Shown: positions 45,405-57,317 of the stretch, in pieces
How the letters are laid out: each line of letters starts with the position of its first letter
Numbering within the stretch: the stretch's first letter is position 1
Assembly: GCA_027924585.1 (NCBI GenBank)
Contig: BSBM01000486.1
Span: 42,774,501 to 42,838,500 of the forward strand
Reading direction: 5' to 3'
Origin: Larix kaempferi
Lineage: Eukaryota > Streptophyta > Pinopsida > Pinales > Pinaceae
DNA length: 64,000 nt
The notes under the pieces: generated by a model
Seen by the model: the letters and a program-made list of their open reading frames with translations, nothing else
Databases searched by the model: none
What the model was told of the DNA's origin: nothing
Position numbers and translations under genes: made by a program

Positions 45405-48387
45405 TTGGAAACGCTCACTACACCCGACTACCCATGGGACGATATGCATCATCGCTCATACTTCCTTCCAGAAGAGCCTACATCCACCACATCTAATCAG
45501 CTATCGGTCGAATCGAAATATTTCATACCCACTAAGGTCAATTGGCTCAAGGACCCCATCCCAGCACCGGATGCCTTCGAAGAAGGGAACATGTCAAACA
45601 TTTCCCCCATTAATGAAATTGATATTTCCACCACACTTGGAAAACCTGAACTCATCTCGCTGGGCGCATCTTGCACTCAAGCGGAAACTCAGGCGTATAA
45701 AAATCTTTTTCAAGAATTCTGTGATGTCTTTGCCTGGTCCTATACCGAAATGTCTGGTCTTGACCCTGCCATTATAGAACACCACATTGACACATGGCCT
45801 GATGTCCCCCTCGTTCGTCAGAAACAGCGACCCATTCATCCTTCCAAGCTCCCCATTGTTAAAGCCGAGGTTGAGAAACTTCGCGAAGCAGGATTCATTT
45901 ATCCTATTTCTTATACCACATGGGTTTCAAACCCCGTTCCCGTCAACAAAAAATAAGGCACCCTTAGAGTATGCACTGACTTCCGTGATTTAAACCGCGC
46001 TTGTCCCAAAAGACAATTTCCCCATGCCATTCATTGACCAACTCATTGATGCGTGTGCGGGACATGAAGTCCTATCTTTCATGGACGGTTTTTTCGGATA
46101 CAACCAGATTCAGATTCGTAAGGAGGATCAGTATAAAACTGCCTTTACTACTCCATGGGGCACCTTTTCCTATCGTGTCATGCCTTTCGGCCTCAAAAAT
46201 GCTGGTGCCACCTTCCAGCGGGCCATAACCTATTGTTTTCACGACTTGGTCCATATCCTGCTGGTCTATCTTGATGACCTTATAGCTCGTTCCCGGAAAC
46301 GATCAGACCACCTTAACGACCTCCGCCAAGTTTTCCTCCGTTGTCGCAAATATAAAATCCGCTTGAACCCACACAAGTGTGTCTTTTGCGTTCCTGCAGG
46401 CCGTTTGTTGGGTTTCATTGTTTCCCAAGATGGAATTACTATTGATCCCCTGAAAGTCAAAGCCATCTTAGACCTTCCCTCTCCGCGCACGCTTCGGCAA
46501 CTCCATAGTTTGCAGGGGCGGTCCAATTTCCTTCATCGCTTCGTGCCTGATTACGCCACCAAAGTTCACGGATTATTACGCCTACTTCGCACCCACATAC
46601 CCTTTGTTTGGGATGAGCAAGCAGACACGGCATTCGAAGCCCTTAAGAAAGCTCTCACACAAGCCCCCTTGATCTCCCCTCCGGATTTCTCTCAGGACTT
46701 CACCCTTTACGTCTCGGCATCTGAACATGCCGTGTCCGGAGTCTTGGTCCAAGAAGATGCCTCTCACCAAGAACATGTCATTTATTACGTCAGCCAGACC
46801 TTGTCTGGCCCACCCCTACGTTACCCATATGAGGAAAGATTATCCCTAGCTGTAGTCTTTTCCGTCCAAAAATTACGACACTACATTCTGCTTGGTCATA
46901 CCACGGTCTTCGCCGACTCCAACCCTATGGTCTATCTCCTAAACCAGCGGCTCCTACAAGGCCGTGTTTCTAAATGGGTCATTATCCTCCAGGAATATGA
47001 CCTCACTTTCAAAACTCCCAAGAGCACCAAAGCCCTCGCGCTTGCCCATCTGATCACTGACCTCCCATCCTCTTCGTCATCACCCGCTATCCAAACGGAT
47101 CTGATTGACGATCACATCTTCATTATTTCGTCTGATGACCCATGGTACAGTGACATCCTAGTTTACCTCCGCACGCAGAAATTTCGACCCCACATCGATC
47201 GTGACGGACGCCGTCGTATACGTCACCACGCCCCCCGATACCTCTTGTTAGGGGATGTGCTTTATCGACGAGGCGTTGATACCATTCTACGACGTTGCCT
47301 ATCCCATAGTGAGGCAGAACAAGTCCTCAATGAATGTCATAGCGGTGCCTACGGAGGCCATTTCTCCGGCATGGCCACCGCCCAAAAGATCATTCGTGCA
47401 GGATACTTTTGGCCATCATTATTTACTGATTGCATCACCGCAGTCAAACATTGCCAAAATTGTCAACTTTTTGCCCCCAAAGCAAGAACACCACCCGCCC
47501 CCCTTCATCCAGTCGTTACGGCCGGACCATTCTGCAAATGGGCCATTGACTTCCTTGATTGCAATCCCACGTCAGCCAGCGGCCACAAACATATTATTGT
47601 GGCCGTAGATTATTTCACCAAGTGGGCGGAGACCATGCCAACTTACAATTGCACAGCCGACACTGCAGCGCGTTTCTTTCTCAACCATGTTATCGCACGT
47701 TTTGGAGTGCCAAAGCAACTTGTCTCAGACCACGGCTCTCACTTCGAAGATGCCGTCTGGAAAGAACTATCAACCTTATTGAAATTTGAACACCATTTCT
47801 CCTCTGCCTACTACTCCCAAGGAAATGGCCAGGTCGAAGCAATAAACAAAATTTTGAAAACCATCCTCCAGCGCACTGTAGACAAACACAAGTCAAATTG
47901 GCACCATATGCTCTTCCCAGCACTATGGGCATACCGTACATCGACTAAAACCGCCATCGATTTTACCCCTTTCCACTTAGTTCACGGTGTTGAATCCGTC
48001 CTCCCCATTGAGTGCCAGATTCCAACCCTACATATGGCCGTTGAACTCTTACCGGACACTGCCCCGATTGAGCAGTGCTTACTACTCCTGGAGCAGGCCG
48101 ATGAAGATCAGTGCACAACCCGTCAAAACATGGAAGCAGCCAAGAACCGATCCAAATTGAATTATGACAAACATGTCCACCCAAGAACTTTTTCCGAAGG
48201 GGACCTTGTCCTCGCCTACGATCAAGCTCATGACAAAACCGAGAAAGGAAAGTTTGTGTCCATGTGGCAAGGCCCATATATTATACACACTTGCCTCGGA
48301 CAAGGGGCATACATTCTGACTGATTCAGAAGGAAACCCCCTACGCAACCCACGCAACGGGTTGTACCTCAAACGATTTTACCCATAA
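45405..48387 (+). pseudogene. Gy reverse transcriptase, RNase H and integrase
   Basis: 45405-45956 is the lead-in (TLGKPELISLG, HIDTWPDVPLVRQKQR, EKLREAGFIYPI), ending at TAA 45954. One extra A in the run near 46008-46012 shifts the frame. 46024-48387 is then open for 787 codons. It has reverse transcriptase with FMDGFFGYNQI, FGLKNAGATFQR and catalytic YLDD (46267-46278). RNase H follows (FTLYVSASEHAVSGV, YEERLSLAVVFSVQKLRHYI). Integrase has an HHCC zinc region and a complete D,D35E triad at 47548, 47728 and 47836. It ends NGLYLKRFYP without a chromodomain. This 3' part may still encode intact domains, but the upstream breaks prevent normal expression. Confidence 0.92.
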
Positions 48388-48469
48388 TACCGGATGGACA
48401 CCACCGTCCACTGAAAAACTTCATGATAGTTCTTTCCTTTTCCTGTTTTCACCAAGTCCATTTTTTCAC

Positions 48470-48900
48470 GCCCTCGTTGGCTCGGTTTGCATGCCACATC
48501 GGTCCTCATCCGTTTTTAGCGAATCTTATATCGCCGGATTCAATTTTCCGCGCTCGTGATGATGCTTGAGATCATTTCTCGCTCTCACGCCTAGATTTTT
48601 CTGGCATTTTTTCCATGCCCCCCTCGTCACCTCAGTTTGCGTGCCACATCCACCGTTCTCCATTTTTGACATGCCTTATATCGTTGGATTCAATTTTCCA
48701 CGCTCGTGATGATGCTTGAGATCATTTCTTGCTCTCACCTCCAGATTTTTCAGGCATTTTTTAAAATGTCACCCATCACCTCGGTTTGCGTGCCACATTG
48801 GCCGTTGCCCCTATTTGACAATCTTTATGTCACCAGATCCAGTTTTCCGCACTCATGATGATGCTTGAGACCTTTTCTCGCTCCCATCAATCCTTTTTGT
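48470..48900 (+). repeat. 150-bp tandem repeat, three copies, downstream of Gy pol
   Basis: A TCGGTTTGC(A/G)TGCCACAT block recurs at 48482, 48632 and 48781, each followed by ATTCAATTTTCC(G/A)CGCTCGTG and GATGATGCTTGAGA at matching offsets. Copies are diverged by substitutions. Confidence 0.8.
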
Positions 48901-48915
48901 TCGGTATAATTTTAT

Positions 48916-49354
48916 CCCTTTTTCGGGCCGAGCAATCCCTTTTTACGAAAAAGGCACTTAGGGAGTTTTTGTTAAGCTCTTTTCTAACTCCTAAAACAAT
49001 GAAAAGATAGCCGAGCAACCTTGCTTCCTTTCATGCTCGCTAAACATATCTGAAAGGGCGTCTACCTGGTATAAGTTTACCCCTTTTCCGGACCTTGTAG
49101 ACTAATTACGAAAAAGGAATACTCTAGTCACATCGGCTAGAAGAGCTCCATTTGCATCATTTTATGCTTTTTCGGGCCTTGGAGACTAACTCACGAAAAA
49201 GAACACCAATAGAGTCCACTTACCGCTTTCAGACTCTCTAAACATGAAAGTGACCACGAGCAATCACCATCCTGGGCTCGTAAAACCAACAGGACAGTAG
49301 TCATAACCACTGCAGAGTCTTCTTATCGCTTTCAGACTCCTTAAAAATGAAAGC
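48916..49354 (+). repeat. Series of six similar short hairpins in the Gy 3' region
   Basis: Stems of two types recur: CTTTTTCG with CGAAAAAG (48916-48954, 49081-49117, 49167-49201) and CTTTCA with TGAAAG (49027-49057, 49226-49250, 49328-49354). Loops are 12-21 bases. Loop sequences share GGGCC(TTG)GAGACTAA or GACTC(C/T)(T/C)TAAA elements. They would form in the transcript of Gy. Confidence 0.6.
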
Positions 49355-49588
49355 ACCAATGAGCACGAACAGTCCCGGGCTCACAAAATCCACAGAACAG
49401 TACCATTTCAGAGCACACTTTTATACCTTCTTAGAGATCATTAAAACTACGAAGAAGAACCCAATGGTGCTTCTCGATGCCACAACAGATCACGTCTACT
49501 CATATGGAAGCTTCCCCATTTTGGTTGCCTTTGTTAAGAGTATTCTACAGTATGTCACCCTGAGAACCCCTCGACAGCAACCATCAGC

Positions 49589-50059
49589 TTGACCCCCCCC
49601 CGAGTCAATACATACCCTTCAGTCCTTGAAAGCAATGATACCCACACCTACAAGTCAGTTCCCTACGCTGCTAGGTCAATCATGTCATCATGCTCTGAAC
49701 AAAGGAAGTTTGAGTCTACCCACTATATGACCCCAGTTACTTCCCACCCCCACAAGTATGTCAGTCCTACCATCAGTACTACCACACTTCAGTTCTACAC
49801 CTCGCGCTCCTATCAAGGAAACATCATTGCCTTGTTAGTTGTTGGTCTCCCTCTGTCGACGATAACCAAATTTATTCCAGAGGATAGACCTAGAGGTCCC
49901 TGTGTCTTGGACTCATCACCATTTATGATGAGTGCCTACGAATCATTTCGAGAAGAGTCCTTAGTGCCTCTCCAAATGGTTGTTTCTCACATGCTCGACT
50001 TCAACACCTTGATCGCATCATTGAGACTCGCACAGGGCATCGGTCCGTTCAGTTATTAG
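49589..50059 (+). CDS. Unknown 156-codon frame in the Gy 3' region
   Basis: Open from 49589 (MTPPRVNTYPSVLESND) to TAG 50057. The composition is ordinary, with Ser/Thr-rich and hydrophobic parts (NIIALLVVGLPLSTI). It lies after integrase, where env-like or extra frames sit in some gypsy elements. I see no signal peptide or clear membrane span and do not recognise it. Element B inserted 25 bases downstream. It may be a chance frame. Confidence 0.3.
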   Translation: MTPPRVNTYPSVLESNDTHTYKSVPYAARSIMSSCSEQRKFESTHYMTPVTSHPHKYVSPTISTTTLQFYTSRSYQGNIIALLVVGLPLSTITKFIPEDRPRGPCVLDSSPFMMSAYESFREESLVPLQMVVSHMLDFNTLIASLRLAQGIGPFSY

Positions 50060-50084
50060 TCGAAGACCCCGGATACCACCTGAC

Positions 50085-50733
50085 TGTTGATGTATATGTA
50101 ACTTCAGAATGTATTTCACATATATGTATATTGTATTCCTATAGAGATGGTATTATTCCTCTATAAGGAAGTGTTGTCATTTATATTGTAAATGTCATAA
50201 CTTATTCTTGATGGGTTATTAGACCACCTTGTTAGGGTCGGTCCTGTATAAGTCATGTGGGTCAAAGGGTTATTAGACCACCCTATTGGGGGTCGGCCAT
50301 GTGGGTCAAAGGGTTATTAGACCACCCTATTGGGGGTCGGCCCACTCAGCATTATGTTATGTGGTTAAGTTCAAGCCTACATGAGTTAGGTAAAAAGGCA
50401 AGTCAAGTCAAGTATAAATAGAGTGCGGGAGGCACTCTATTTGTTCACTCACTTCTCACTCATGCACTCAAGGAGGAGTGGAGCACTTATGGAGGAGGAG
50501 GATCTGCTGCTAGGTTGTGTCTATCTCTTATGGTTGGTTGTATGATTGCTCTATCTATCTCTGAGGAAGTTATTGGGGTTTTTCACCTTTATGGTTTTCC
50601 CCAAGTAAATCTTTGTGTCTCTTGTGTGCTTGCATTATTGTCTCCATGATTGATATGCTGTAGATATGCTGTACATGTTGTTCTCTCAGTTAAGATCCTA
50701 GATCAGATTGAAGTAAATTCTAAAAATTTAACA
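50085..50733 (+). repeat. 5' LTR of element B (649 bp)
   Basis: It starts TGTTGATG and ends TTTAACA. A GGGTTATTAGACCACC block occurs three times in U3 (about 50213, 50267, 50311), the last two nearly identical; both LTRs carry it. Confidence 0.97.
50413..50420 (+). promoter_or_regulatory. TATA box in the element B LTR
   Basis: TATAAATA, followed by AGAGTGCGGGAGGCACTCT, which can form a stem just downstream. The same box is at 56992-56999 in the 3' LTR. Confidence 0.65.
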
Positions 50734-50745
50734 TGGTATCAGAGC
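50734..50745 (+). other. Primer-binding site of element B
   Basis: TGGTATCAGAGC, an exact complement of the initiator tRNA-Met 3' end, with no gap from the LTR. Confidence 0.95.
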
Positions 50746-53700
50746 TAGCCTGAAAGAAGGCATGATATGGCATGTATGACACTTGTTGCACTTACGATGT
50801 TAGGGCTTGATATAGCAAAAACCAGTCATCGTATCACTTTCGCTATAAATCCATTTTGGCAAAGTTTTTGGATCAGAAATTGTTACAAGACAAAGCTACG
50901 ATCTCCATGTACCTTGTGTCCAAAGGACAACCTCTAATTCGTTTTACTTTGTGATTTATGATCTGTACAATATAGGGTTTCTGCCTCTTCCAGATCTGAG
51001 TCAAAATCAGGTGACCTTGGGAAAAAGGTCATAACCTGAGCTAGGAAGCTCCAAATGAAATTTCGTAAGAAGTTACAGGTAGTACACAGACCTCTACTAT
51101 CTTAGAAAACTTTTTCAGAGGCCGGAGGTGAATCAGTGACACGTGGCACGTCGTACAAGTTTGCTCTCCTATATTATCCCATAAACAGGTCACGTTGCGA
51201 CACTTGGCAGAACTCTCTCTCAGAGAGTCCAATTGAGGTCATACCTGTTAGGATGGAAAGATGACAGGGCGATATATCTCAGGAAACATTTTCAAAGGCC
51301 GAAGTTCAAACAGTGACACATGGCACGTTGTACAAGTTCACACTCCTGTATTATCCCAAAACAGGTCACGTTGCGACATTTAGCATAACTCTCTCTCAGA
51401 GAATCCAATTGAGGTCAGACCTGTCAGGATGGAAAGGTAATAGGTCAGGATATCTCAGGAAACATTTTCAGACCCTGTGGATCAAAAAGTTCAGAGTTAC
51501 ACTAGAAACAATCAGGTACATATTTCTGTCAAAACGGAATTATTTTTGAGTACCTTCTTTCATGGCTTCCGGAATTTAGGGCTTTGGAGAAAGTTGGAAT
51601 TTTTGTAATCGGAGACCACGTCTGAATGCTACTCATAAAAATAAAAATTTAGAGACCAAGATCAGAATTTTTGGCTGGGAAGAAGGCCGGGCTTGATCAA
51701 ACCCTAGTTCGGGACTTTGATCAGAAAAGTGGAAAATTAGGGCTTCTGTAAAAATGGGAATTTTTTAAATCTGTGACCACGGCTGGAAGCTCCTCAGAAA
51801 AATAGAAACTTAGAGCTTTGGATCAAACCTTTTGATTGGGCAGAAGAGTAGGCTTCATCAAACCCCAGTTCAGGGTCACGTCCAGTGAATCCGGAAGTTT
51901 CAAAGGCAAAATTGAGGAATGAAACTTTGCAGTTTTCAAATTCTGAATATACTAGTTTGATCAGCTCATCAAGGTGCATATTTCTATCCTTTCGGAAGTT
52001 TGAAATTCAAAGTTTGAATTTTTGGGGTTTCTCTGACAAACCCATATCCATCTCCAGGGCCAGTTCTTGCAAATCAAGTGGATAGGGTTAATCCTAGAAG
52101 AAGATGGATTGGTCACCTGCATAAGTGAAGGAGTTCCTGTTTCAAAGGGAGATAAGGCTAAGGCTTTACATAAGGAGATTACAAGTGATCTCGACAGGTA
52201 TGACTCATCGAGGTATGTTTTGAGATTTGTTCTTGATTAAGTTTATGGTATGTTTATCTTCATGTTATTACGGTTAGTACAATCTTGATTTTAGATTTGT
52301 CGTATCACCTTAACAAAATTATGAATGCATGATAGAAGATATTCATTGGTTAGGGTGTTGACACTTATAATTGTATTAATGCATTATGGTGTTGTATGAG
52401 GTTTATGTTGTCTACTAACATGAAAGGTACACCAAGAAAGACAAATCATGTTCCAGTTCAAGAACATATGATCATGATGACATGAGGATAAAGACTCATC
52501 CATTGTCATGGATCTCATAGAAGATCCATTTACGAGGTATGTATAACTTGGTTTTATAATGGCTAACCTATGAGATATACAGGTTACTAGCACAAGTCAT
52601 TGAAGAAGAACAAGAAGACATCATGTGAGTATGTTAGACATAACTAACTAGCATTCTAATCCAGGTATGTTTTTCCTATATCAAGATAGAATCCTACCTT
52701 GGGTTAGGATCTTATACTATTGTTGATAATGATTATTCATGAAGTCATAGGTTTGAATAATCATGGTTGTATGCATATTATGTTTTTTACCATAATTGAT
52801 GATATGACTAACCAGAAGAATCATGAAGGTATAGGTTCGAATAATCACAGGTTTTATGCATATTATATCTCTTATCTTGATTGGTGATTCAACTAAAGAG
52901 TCATAGGTTTGAGTAATTATAGGTTTAGACATGTTATGCTTCTTATGATTTGACTAACCATAAAAATCCTACATAAACCTTGAATGCTAATGCTTATTAT
53001 TTCTGTTTGAAATGATCATGAGTATACATGCTTGAGATTATTGTGTTTTAATAGTATACTAATGAATGTATGATTTTATATGAGTTCACAAGGATAACAC
53101 AATCATGATACTAATAAGCATGCATAGGGACCAAGGATGAATATGAGCTCAAGAACAGGTAATTCAGGAAGCAAAGATCAAGAGGGAGCACACTCTAGTT
53201 GTTCCTGCAAGAAAGCAAAGGAGCACATTTCAGTAGTTTCTGCAAGGATGCAGATATTCAGAGGGAGTTGACCATCTCTCTACACTTCACAACAGAAAGG
53301 TGTAGAAGAAGCTACTTCAGATTAGGACTCCAGCAGCTCCTGCAAGGAAGCGAAGACTCAGAGGGAGTCCACCCAACAAACAAAGAAAGATAAGTATTTT
53401 AATCATCATTTCTTGCATATTTGTTTGTTTAAATAAAATTGTTCAATGATGTATATGTTCATGTTCCTAGACTTAGGATATGTGCATAGTAGAATAGTTG
53501 CATTAATGAACAGTATACTACTAATATTAATGGGTAAGTGGCCTATGGCACTGTACAACATTCCATTGCTACTTATCTAGAATGAAACCTCTTTGCTGAC
53601 ATGTTGGGAGTTGTGCACACTCTTAACAATGTTCTGGTAGATATTGGAAGGCATCTAGAAAGTTACGAGATATGGATAAATGTTGTATTGAAGCATTAGC

Positions 53701-53889
53701 TAAGATAACTGCATGACTGTATGACATATTTCTTTATGTGTAAGAATTTGTTCTGAAAACTGTGAGATGTTTTCTAATCATGCAATTTAACTTGTTGTGT
53801 AGGAAAGATCGTATGCCATCTCCTACAAAAGAAGAACTACAACATTTGTTCAGCAACAAAATTATCTATTGAAGATATTGAAGTTCCCA
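50746..53889 (+). other. Non-coding interior of element B in place of gag and integrase
   Basis: No gag, protease or integrase motif found. Direct repeats: a unit of about 180 bp with TCACGTTGCGACA and CTCTCTCTCAGAGA (51120-51290 and 51295-51450); a unit near 51640-51860 with AGAAG(G/A)(C/G)(C/T) and GGGCTT...ATCAAACCC; and three units of about 70 bp with ATAGGTT(T/C)GA(A/G)TAAT at 52730-52930. 53150-53390 has two related TCCTGCAAG(G/A)AAGC blocks. The overall look is of a non-autonomous leader. Confidence 0.55.
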
Positions 53890-55183
53890 GGATCTGGGAT
53901 GAAGAAATGGAATGCCATGATCCGTCGATCATGAAGAATGATGTTTGGGATGTAATCCCAAGACATGAAGGGAAGTTTGTTATGAATTCCATATGGATCT
54001 ATCAAGATCAAGCATGCTGCAGACGATAGCATAGAGAAATATAAAAGTAATGAAATGGAAGATGGATTTCAAGACAGCATGGTGTAGTCATATATGTGTG
54101 CAGAACTTGGTATGGTAGGATAGACAGCTTTCTATCCAGTTTGGGATTTACCAAGAATAAAGTGGATTCCAACCTTTTCTACAAGGTTGAGGAAGGCAAT
54201 CCAGTGATACTACTTTTGTATGTGGATAACCTGTTTGTGACAGGTGAGGATAGATTGATTGCCAACACACAGTGGAAGCTTGCTGCCGAGTTCGAGATGA
54301 AGAACTTGGGGATGATGCACTATTTTTTTTTGGCATGGAGGTGTGGCAGAGTGCAGATGGAATCTTCCTTGGACAAGGGAAGTATGTAGTAGAGATCCTG
54401 AAGAGGTTCGGGATGATGGACTGCAAGGATATGGCCACACCTATGGCATCGAATCTGAAGCTTCTATGTGATGCTTCATCTGAGCCGGTTGATGTCTCTT
54501 TGTATCGTCAGATGATTGGGTCCTTGATGTACCTGACGAACATGAGACCAGACATTTGCTTTGCTGTGAACACATTGAGCCAGTTCCTGACGGATCCGAG
54601 GAGTGTTCACCTGGTTGCTGTAAAGCATGTTCTGAGGTACCTGAAGGGTACAGTGGATTATGGGCTCAGGTATGAGGCGGATCAAAAGTTTAACCTACAG
54701 GGTTATGTTGATTTAGATTGGGCTGGCAGTGCTGCAGACACGAAGAGCACATCTGGGTGTTGCTTCAGTATGGGATCAGGTGTGATCTCTTGGTTTAGCA
54801 GGAAGAAGTCCTGTGTAGCACTGAGTACAGCTGGGGCAGAGTATGTTGCAGCCTGTTCAGCTAGTTGTGAGACAGTATGGCTACGGAAGCTACTGTTTGA
54901 GTTATTTGATCTCTCGTTGGAGGCTACTGGTATCTTCTGTGATAACCAGAGTTGTGTGAAGCTGTCCGAGAACCCAGTGTTTCATGACAGGTCGAAACAC
55001 ATAGAGATCAAATATCACTATATCAGGGATATGGTGCAGAGAGGAGCTGTGAAGCTCCTGTATGTTGCGACAGACGAGAAGATTGCAGATGTGCTGACGA
55101 AGCCACTAGCCAGGTTGAAGTTCGAGTACTTCAGAGAAAGGCTTGGTGTTCTTCAGATCGAGGACACTTCGATGAAGAAGTGA
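53890..55183 (+). pseudogene. Element B reverse transcriptase fragment and RNase H
   Basis: The start is a short N-terminal piece (IMKNDVWDVIPRHEGKF, WIY near 53895-54015). The middle of reverse transcriptase, including QMDVKTAF-type motifs, is deleted. It resumes at about 54099 (RTWYGRIDSFLSSLGF) with the catalytic site as Y-V-D-N (54219-54230), the last Asp lost. A run of nine T (54323-54331) causes a frameshift. From 54332 to TGA 55181 the frame is open: LGQGKYVVEILKRF, LMYLTNMRPDICFAVN, the RNase H core (VDLDWAGSAADTKSTSG, SRKKSCVALSTAGAEYVA, HIEIKYHYIRDMV) and ADVLTKPLAR. RNase H looks intact. Confidence 0.92.
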
Positions 55184-55289
55184 TGGACACATTTGCTGAA
55201 GCCATTCCAAGCATGTTGGAAGGAGGATCCTTCACATGGATGTGGATGTGAGCGCTGGATGATGAGCATCAGGATGATGTTCTGGTTTC

Positions 55290-55745
55290 TGCTTGGATAT
55301 GATCAGTTGGATCATTTTTATGTATGCATGTACGCATCATGTTGGATGCTGGATATGATCAGTTGGATCATTTTTATGTATGTATGTACGCATCATGTTG
55401 GATGTTGGATATGATCAGTTGGATCATTTTTATGTATGTATGTACGCATCATGTTGATGCTGGATATGATCAGTTGGATCATGTGTATGTATTTTGTATA
55501 TGCATCATGTTGGATGCTTGGACCATGTATCTGTATATGTATCAGGTGGATACATTGTATGATCAGGAGGATCATGTATGGTGATATGTATCATGTATTT
55601 GTATTTGTATCAGGTGGATACATTGATGATCAAGAGGATCATGTATGATGATATGTATCAGGTAGATACTTGGTATGCATCAGGTAGATGCATTGATGAT
55701 CAGGTGGATCAGGTATGATGACATGTAGCAGGATGTTGCAGTGAT
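55290..55745 (+). repeat. 56-bp tandem repeat followed by degenerate GATCAGGTGGATCA repeats
   Basis: GGATATGATCAGTTGGATCA recurs at 55295, 55351, 55407 and 55462 (spacing 56, 56, 55). It then degrades into shorter units built from (G/C)ATCAGG(T/A)GGAT(C/A)(A/C) to about 55745. GATC pairs make many small palindromes. The 70-86-codon frames here are repeat artefacts. Confidence 0.85.
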
Positions 55746-55914
55746 GATCAGGATGATCATAGATGACGAGCTTCAGGATGTTTCTCCAGATGACATGCAA
55801 CAGGACGTTGCAGTGATGATGATCAGGATGATCATGGATGCATCAGGATGATGTATGGTGAGTATCAGGATGATACTCTATGGTCGTGGATCAAGTTGTG
55901 CAGATGAGCATGTA

Positions 55915-56440
55915 ATCCGGTGCCCTGGGAGATTTGTAGATGGTCTTTCGAGGTTTTGCCTATGGCATGTGATATCGGTGCCCTGGGACATCTGGCAAAT
56001 GCTCTTTCGAGGTTTTTCTCTGGGAGGACATGTAATTCGGTGCCCTAGGAGATATGCAGATAGTCTTTCGAGGTTTTTCCTATGGCATGTAATAGCGCCC
56101 TGGGATATCTGGCAGATGCTCTTGCGAGGTTTTGTCCTATGGCATGTAATAGCGCCCTGGGAGATCCGATAGGTTGGGCTGTGTGCCCGTAATCAGTCCT
56201 GGGATGCTCTTGCGAGGTTTTGCCATGACCACATGTAATTCGTTGCCCTGGGAGATCCTATAGGTAGAGTTGTGTGCTCATAACAGCCTGGGATGCTCTT
56301 GCGAGGTTTTGTGGTGAGGTCACATGTAATTCGGTGCCCTGGGAGATCCTATAGGTAGAGCTGTGTGCTCGTAACAGCCTGGGATGCTCTTTCGAGGTTT
56401 TGTGACGCATGTAATCAGTCCTGAGGATTCCACAGTATGG
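55915..56440 (+). repeat. Degenerate 60-100 bp tandem repeat in the element B 3' region
   Basis: About eight copies of a (G)CCCTGGGA(G/C)AT block are each followed by CTCTT(T/G)CGAGGTTTT and CATGTAAT. The early units are about 60 bp. Later ones (from 56165) carry an extra TAGG(T)TAGAG(C/T)TGTGTGCTC(G/A)TAA segment. Confidence 0.8.
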
Positions 56441-56654
56441 CCAGTGATGATGAAGACCTGCAGGTGGTGGGCCTACATCCAGTATGAAAAAGGACTGGCT
56501 CTGTAGAACTTCCTATGACGAGTAGATTTAGAGATTGATTGAGATAGCAGTAGCAGTGACGATGATGATGACTCGATGACGATTATCCAGTGACGATGAT
56601 CCAGAGAAGATGACTTGTGCTAGAAGAACTGTGCTGAGAAATACCTTCCTAGTT

Positions 56655-56663
56655 AAGAGGGAG
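56655..56663 (+). other. Polypurine tract of element B
   Basis: AAGAGGGAG directly abuts the 3' LTR, typical of copia elements. Confidence 0.85.
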
Positions 56664-57312
56664 TGTTGATGTATATGTAACTTCAGAATGTATTTCACAT
56701 ATATGTATATTGTATTCCTATAGAGATGGTATTATTCCTCTATAAGGAAGTGTCGTCATTTATATTGTAAATGTCGTAACTTATTCTTGATGGGTTATTA
56801 GACCACCTTATTGGGGTCGGCCCTGTATAAGTCATGTGGGTCAAAGGGTTATTAGACCACCCTATTGGGGGTCGGCCATGTGGGTCAAAGGGTTATTAGA
56901 CCACCCTATTGGGGGTCGGCCCACTCAGCATTATGTTATGTGGTTAAGTTCGAGCCTACATGAGTTAGGTAAAAAGGCAAGTCAAGTCAAGTATAAATAG
57001 AGTACAGGAGGCACTCTATTTGTTCACTCACTTCTCACTCATGCACTCAAGGAGGAGTGGCGCACTTATGGAGGAGGAGGATCTGTTGCTAGGTTGTGTC
57101 TGTCTCTTATGGTTGGTTGTATCATTGCTCTATCTATCTCTGAAGAAGTTAATGGGGTTTTTCACCTTTATGGTTTTCCCCAAGTAAATATTTGTGTCTC
57201 TTGTGTGCTTGCATTATTGTCTCCATGATTGATATGCTGTAGATATGCTGTACATTTTGTTCTCTCAGTTAAGATCCTAGATCAGATTGAAGTAAATTCT
57301 GAAAATTTAACA
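56664..57312 (+). repeat. 3' LTR of element B (649 bp)
   Basis: Same length and ends as the 5' LTR; about 17 substitutions and no indels by eye. Confidence 0.97.
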
Positions 57313-57317
57313 CTGAC

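Larger units (their letters stand above)
50085..57312 (+). mobile_element. Element B: Ty1/copia retrotransposon, internally deleted
   Basis: LTRs 50085-50733 and 56664-57312 are both 649 bp. The target duplication CTGAC is exact (50080-50084, 57313-57317). PBS and PPT are adjacent to the LTRs. Only a reverse transcriptase fragment and RNase H remain; gag, protease and integrase are absent, with about 3.1 kb of repeat-bearing non-coding sequence in their place. It is inserted in the 3' region of Gy. About 17 differences between the LTRs by eye. Confidence 0.96.

Noticed and set aside
50734-50745. TGGTATCAGAGC as part of a tRNA gene
   Set aside because: It is the complement of the tRNA-Met 3' end next to an LTR, i.e. 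a primer-binding site; no tRNA cloverleaf surrounds it.
55324-55648. Frames with repeated YDQLDHFYVCMY blocks
   Set aside because: Artefact of the 56-bp tandem repeat in element B.
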